A stretch of 9,277 bases of DNA from Lysobacteraceae bacterium. Its GTDB lineage: Bacteria > Pseudomonadota > Gammaproteobacteria > Xanthomonadales > Xanthomonadaceae. The DNA is taken from NCBI GenBank assembly GCA_004173415.1, contig SEHC01000061.1, positions 1 through 9,277 on the forward strand. Direction: 5' to 3'. Below are positions 6,935 to 9,277 of this stretch, piece after piece. Position 1 is the first letter of the stretch; every line of letters starts with the position of its first letter. The position numbers and the translations under genes are program-made. Below the pieces are notes generated by a model. The model had not been told where the DNA came from. It saw nothing but the letters and a program-made list of their open reading frames with translations, and did no database searches.

Positions 6935-7765
6935 TCAGTGGCTGCTGGCCAGGTAGTGCCCCGCCTCGCAGCGGACCCGCACCTCACCGCCATACGCAGC
7001 GGATAGGTTGGCCGTGGTGAGCACGCTGGCCGGCTCGCCATCGGCCTGGACCCGGCCGGCGCGCAACAGGATGACCCGGCCGATCGCGGGAATGATTTCC
7101 TCCAGGTGGTGGGTCACCAGCACCAGGGTTATGCCCTGGCCGGCGAGGCGGCCGAGCAGGCGCAGCAGGCGCTGGCGGGCGACCAGGTCCAGGCCGGCGC
7201 TGGGTTCGTCCAGCAGCAGGGTGCGCGGCCTGTGCACCAGCGCGCGGGCGATCAGCACGCGGCGCATTTCGCCGGTGGAAATCTCCGCGACCCGGCGCCC
7301 GGCCAGCGCGGTGGCCTGCACCTGGGCCAGGGCCGCGGCCACCCGTTCGCGCATGCCGTCAGTCACCTCATGCCCGGGCGGCAGCGCCAGGCTGGCGCTG
7401 AAGCCGGTCAACACCAGCTCCTCCACTTCCAGGCCGGGCATTTCCTGCAGCTCGCGGCCCAGGTCGCCACTGACCACGCCCAGCTGGCTGCGCAGCTCCT
7501 GCACGTTCCAGCGCTCGCGGCCGAGCACCCTGACCGGACTTTCGCCGTCGCGCGCCAGTGGATACAGCGCCCGGTCGATCAGTTTGACGAAACTGGACTT
7601 GCCGCTGCCGTTGGCGCCGAGGATCGCGGTGTGCTGGCCGGCGGCAATGCGCAGCGAGAGCGCATCCAGGACGATCGCCTCGCCCCTCACCACGGTGGCG
7701 CGATCCAGTTCGATCAGGGGCGGCGGGGAGGAGTCCGGGATGGACCGGGGGGACGGGGAAGGCAT
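6935..7765 (-). CDS. Stand-alone ABC transporter ATP-binding protein (COG1119/ModF-YlmA type)
   Basis: Cytoplasmic ATPase subunit with a single ABC domain. With the start at 7765 the protein has 276 residues: Walker A GANGSGKSS at 50-58, signature STGEMRR at 163-169, Walker B LLLDEP at 183-188, D-loop SAGLD 189-193 and H-loop histidine at 219/220. The signature is STGE rather than LSGGQ, which occurs in the COG1119 group (YlmA, half of ModF); the Q-loop region (RSQLGVVSGDLGREL, 92-106) also suits that group. No permease or binding protein gene adjoins it, so the substrate cannot be inferred; it may not be a transporter component. The start is uncertain: an in-frame ATG at 7846 would add 27 Pro/Arg/Gly-rich residues. 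The inner ATG is preferred because the ABC domain begins about residue 17, but neither has a good ribosome binding site. Confidence 0.85.
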   Translation of the reverse strand: MPSPSPRSIPDSSPPPLIELDRATVVRGEAIVLDALSLRIAAGQHTAILGANGSGKSSFVKLIDRALYPLARDGESPVRVLGRERWNVQELRSQLGVVSGDLGRELQEMPGLEVEELVLTGFSASLALPPGHEVTDGMRERVAAALAQVQATALAGRRVAEISTGEMRRVLIARALVHRPRTLLLDEPSAGLDLVARQRLLRLLGRLAGQGITLVLVTHHLEEIIPAIGRVILLRAGRVQADGEPASVLTTANLSAAYGGEVRVRCEAGHYLASSH

Positions 7766-7917
7766 GCGGGAACCGGTAGGTCGGGTCGGAGGCAGGAAAG
7801 CACGGACCCCGCGCCCTGCGAGGCCGGGACCCGGAGTGTGCCGCATCCGCCTGACGCGTGTTCACCACGCCGGGCGTCTTCTCGGTCATCCTTGCCTGGA
7901 TCACGGCAAGGGCATGG

Positions 7918-7936
7918 CGGCTGGAAGTTCCAGCCG
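7918..7936. promoter_or_regulatory. Perfect 19-bp palindrome, operator-like
   Basis: The sequence CGGCTGGAA-G-TTCCAGCCG has nine matched base pairs on each side of one central base. It lies in the divergent region between the ABC ATPase and the EF-hand gene and ends 24 nt before the EF-hand ATG at 7961. A one-base centre is too tight for a full-length RNA hairpin, so a dimeric repressor or activator site is the more natural reading. I do not recognise the motif, and the regulator is unknown. Confidence 0.45.
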
Positions 7937-7960
7937 GCCCACGACCGCGGGGGACGTTCG

Positions 7961-8341
7961 ATGGGCTTGGCCAGGCAGATCATGCACACCACTTCCCGCC
8001 TCGCCGGCGGGCACAGGCGGGCCTGGGCCTTGTCGCTGCTGCTGCTGCCGGCGGGCGCCTGGGCCCAGGTCAACGCGACCAGCGACTACCTCGCGCGCAT
8101 GGACGGCGACGGCGATGGCCGGGTCAGCCTGGCCGAATACCTGGACTGGATGAGCTACGCCTTCGATGCACGCGACCGCAATGGCGATGGCGTCCTCGGC
8201 GCCGAGGAACTGCCCGGCGGCAAGGGCCAGCCGATCACCCGCCAGCAACACCGCGAGCGGCTGGCGGACCGGTTCGCCAGACAGGACCTGGACCGCAACG
8301 GCTTCCTGAGCGCCCGCGAACTGTCGGCGCCGCCGCAGTAG
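7961..8341 (+). CDS. Secreted three-EF-hand calcium-binding protein
   Basis: Small exported protein of 126 residues, no known enzyme function. A basic N-terminus (residues 1-21) and a hydrophobic core (AWALSLLLLPAG) end in AWA before Q36, a typical signal peptidase I site, giving a mature protein of about 91 residues in the periplasm or outside. Three canonical 12-residue EF-hand loops follow: D48-E59 (DGDGDGRVSLAE), D72-E83 (DRNGDGVLGAEE) and D109-E120 (DLDRNGFLSARE). All have acidic or Asn/Ser ligands at positions 1, 3 and 5, Gly at 6, and Glu at 12, so Ca2+ binding is likely. The start at 7961 is favoured by GGGGGA about 6 nt upstream; an alternative ATG at 7982 has a poorer site. It diverges from the ABC ATPase and converges on the transporter gene. 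The role could be Ca2+ sensing, buffering or structural. Confidence 0.88.
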   Translation: MGLARQIMHTTSRLAGGHRRAWALSLLLLPAGAWAQVNATSDYLARMDGDGDGRVSLAEYLDWMSYAFDARDRNGDGVLGAEELPGGKGQPITRQQHRERLADRFARQDLDRNGFLSARELSAPPQ

Positions 8342-8356
8342 CCCCGCCGCCGGCTC

Positions 8357-8375
8357 GCCCGGCCCCGTGCCGGGC
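8357..8375 (+). terminator. GC hairpin after the EF-hand gene
   Basis: A perfect 7-bp stem (GCCCGGC 8357-8363 with GCCGGGC 8369-8375) with a 5-nt loop starts 16 nt after the EF-hand stop. No T tract follows; instead a (GGCA)5 repeat does. It could be a weak or Rho-assisted 3' end for the EF-hand transcript. Confidence 0.35.
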
Positions 8376-8376
8376 T

Positions 8377-8396
8377 GGCAGGCAGGCAGGCAGGCA
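8377..8396. repeat. Tetranucleotide repeat (GGCA)5
   Basis: Five uninterrupted copies of GGCA fill the space between two hairpins in the convergent region downstream of the EF-hand gene and downstream of the transporter terminator. It lies outside any supported coding frame, so changes in copy number would probably be tolerated. Confidence 0.9.
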
Positions 8397-8402
8397 AAAG
8401 AA

Positions 8403-8428
8403 AACGCCGGCCATTGCGGGCCGGCGTT
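8403..8428 (-). terminator. Intrinsic terminator of the MFS transporter gene
   Basis: A perfect 10-bp stem (AACGCCGGCC 8403-8412 with GGCCGGCGTT 8419-8428) has a 6-nt loop. On the minus strand it runs directly into TTTTCTTTT, the classic Rho-independent layout. It lies about 41 nt after the transporter's original stop at 8470. On the plus strand the same stem is preceded, not followed, by the A/T tract, so it mainly serves the minus strand. Confidence 0.88.
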
Positions 8429-8436
8429 GCAGGTGT

Positions 8437-8456
8437 CGCCGGGTCGGGACCCGGCG
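8437..8456. other. Second hairpin between transporter stop and terminator
   Basis: A perfect 8-bp stem (CGCCGGGT 8437-8444 with ACCCGGCG 8449-8456) with loop CGGG begins 13 nt after the transporter stop on the minus strand. It has no T tract. It could protect the transcript's 3' end or be part of a tandem terminator. Confidence 0.5.
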
Positions 8457-8469
8457 GGCAGGGAGCTGC

Positions 8470-9277
8470 CTACTTGGTGATGTCCACGTCCTTGGTTTCC
8501 GGCAGGAACAGCGTGCCGATCACCAGGGTCATCGCGGCGATCACGATCGGGTACCACAGGCCCTGGTAGATGTTGCCGCTGGCCACCATAGCCGGCCGCG
8601 GTCATGCTGGCCTTCAGCGACTTGCCGAACTCCTCCGAACCCGCCTTGAACGCCGCCGGATCCAGGCCCGCGCCTTCGAACGCCTCCACCTTGTTGTCGC
8701 CGACGCTGATGTGGGCGACCGTCCCGGCCGGCGCATCCTGGTTGGTGTAGGTGACGCCGGCCTTTGCCAGTGCGGCCTTGGCGATGTCACAGCTGCTGGT
8801 GAAGACCTTCTTGCCGACCGGGTCGAACTGGAAGCTGCAGGTCGCCGGATCGGCGACCACCACCACCGGGCTGGTCGCCACGGCTTCTTCCATGGCCGGA
8901 TTGCCGTAGTGGGTCAGGCCCTTGAAGATCGGGAAGAAGGTCAGCGCGGCGATCAGGCAGCCGCCCATGATGATGGGCTTGCGCCCGATCTTGTCCGACA
9001 GCCAGCCGAAGAAGATGAAGAACGGGGTGCCGATGATCAGGCCGCCGGCGATCAGCAGGTTGGCGGTGGTGCCGTCGATCTTCAGGGTCTGGGTGAGGAA
9101 GAACAGCGAGTAGAACTGTCCGGCGTACCAGACCACGGCCTGGCCGGCGGTGGCGCCGAGCAGGGCCAGCAGCACGATCTTGCCGTTCTTGGAGAAGAAG
9201 CTCTCGGTCAGCGGCGCCTTCGACAGCTTGCCGTTGTCCTTCATCTCCTGGAACAGCGGCGACTCGCTCAGCTGCAT
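8470..9277 (-). pseudogene. MHS-family MFS transporter, 3' part, with internal deletion and frameshift
   Basis: C-terminal half of a proton symporter of the metabolite:H+ symporter type (ProP/ShiA-like); substrate unknown. The frame is open to the window edge, and QLSESPLFQEM is an internal phrase of the family, so the start lies beyond 9277. Fragment residues 33-62 and 72-91 are TM7-TM8, GWLSDKIGRKP (91-101) is the cytoplasmic motif A repeat of loop 8-9, and 102-119 is TM9. A ~110-residue, mostly hydrophilic insert in periplasmic loop 9-10 follows, with C147 and C163. At about residue 230 (8588-8590) the homology stops. It resumes one frame over at 8583 with ASGNIYQGLWYP, runs through TM12 and ends in PETKDVDITK at the stop 8470-8472. 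TM10, loop 10-11 and TM11, about 70 residues in relatives as I remember them, are absent. This is either a real inactivating deletion or an assembly error. Confidence 0.85.

Noticed and set aside
6915..6937. Inverted repeat TGAGCC...GGCTCA overlapping the ABC ATPase stop codon, possible terminator
   Set aside because: The stem is only 6 bp with an 11-nt loop, and the nearest T run on the minus strand is too far downstream to act as part of an intrinsic terminator.
7106..7960. Long N-terminal extension of the EF-hand frame (open from 7106), suggesting a fusion protein
   Set aside because: It runs antisense to the ABC ATPase, is Gln/Ala/Arg-rich without a domain, and would bury the signal peptide inside the protein.
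7901..8469. Continuation of the transporter frame past its original stop to 7901
   Set aside because: This results from the frame change at the deletion. The extra residues show no homology, cross the terminator and run antisense to the EF-hand gene.
1..9277. Defence island, CRISPR array, prophage, toxin-antitoxin pair or mobile element
   Set aside because: I looked for direct repeats with spacers, transposase or integrase motifs and small paired genes and found none. The window looks like ordinary core chromosome with one signalling pair and one broken transporter gene.

Overview
The window is about 9.3 kb of GC-rich, densely packed bacterial chromosome. Protein style (pterin genes, an ECF sigma factor with a TPR kinase, an MHS-type transporter with a periplasmic insert) points to a gammaproteobacterium of the Xanthomonadaceae/Lysobacter group. 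That placement comes from recognising protein families, not from a search. I see no rRNA, tRNA, CRISPR array, insertion sequence or phage gene.

Left part (1-2470): pterin/folate metabolism. The 3' part of folB (dihydroneopterin aldolase) overlaps folK (HPPK) at a TGATG junction. A six-helix membrane protein of the DUF6159 type follows in the same direction. Converging on it, with 20 bp between stop codons, is a PTR1-like pteridine reductase on the minus strand.

Middle (2538-6815, minus strand): a signalling pair, an ECF sigma factor (TIGR02999/ECF43-like) followed 23 nt later by a 935-residue transmembrane Ser/Thr kinase with a C-terminal TPR region. mutM (formamidopyrimidine-DNA glycosylase) lies upstream of the pair. 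The sigma factor has a threonine inside the region 2.2 segment where ordinary ECF factors carry acidic residues. In the studied relatives, phosphorylation by the partner kinase turns the sigma factor on. This is the most interesting biology here, but it is a member of a known class rather than a new system.

Right part (6935-9277): a stand-alone ABC ATPase (minus) diverges from a small secreted protein with three EF-hands (plus). Between them is a perfect 19-bp palindrome. The EF-hand gene converges on the 3' part of an MHS-family MFS transporter (minus), whose 5' end lies beyond the window. This transporter gene is broken: about 70 codons (TM10-TM11) appear to be missing and the last 37 codons are in another frame. 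The convergent gap holds a strong intrinsic terminator for the transporter, two further hairpins and a (GGCA)5 repeat.

Minus-strand order from right to left is ABC ATPase, mutM, sigma factor, kinase, pteridine reductase, with gaps of 119, 67, 23 and 67 nt. Only sigma-kinase is tight enough to call an operon with confidence.
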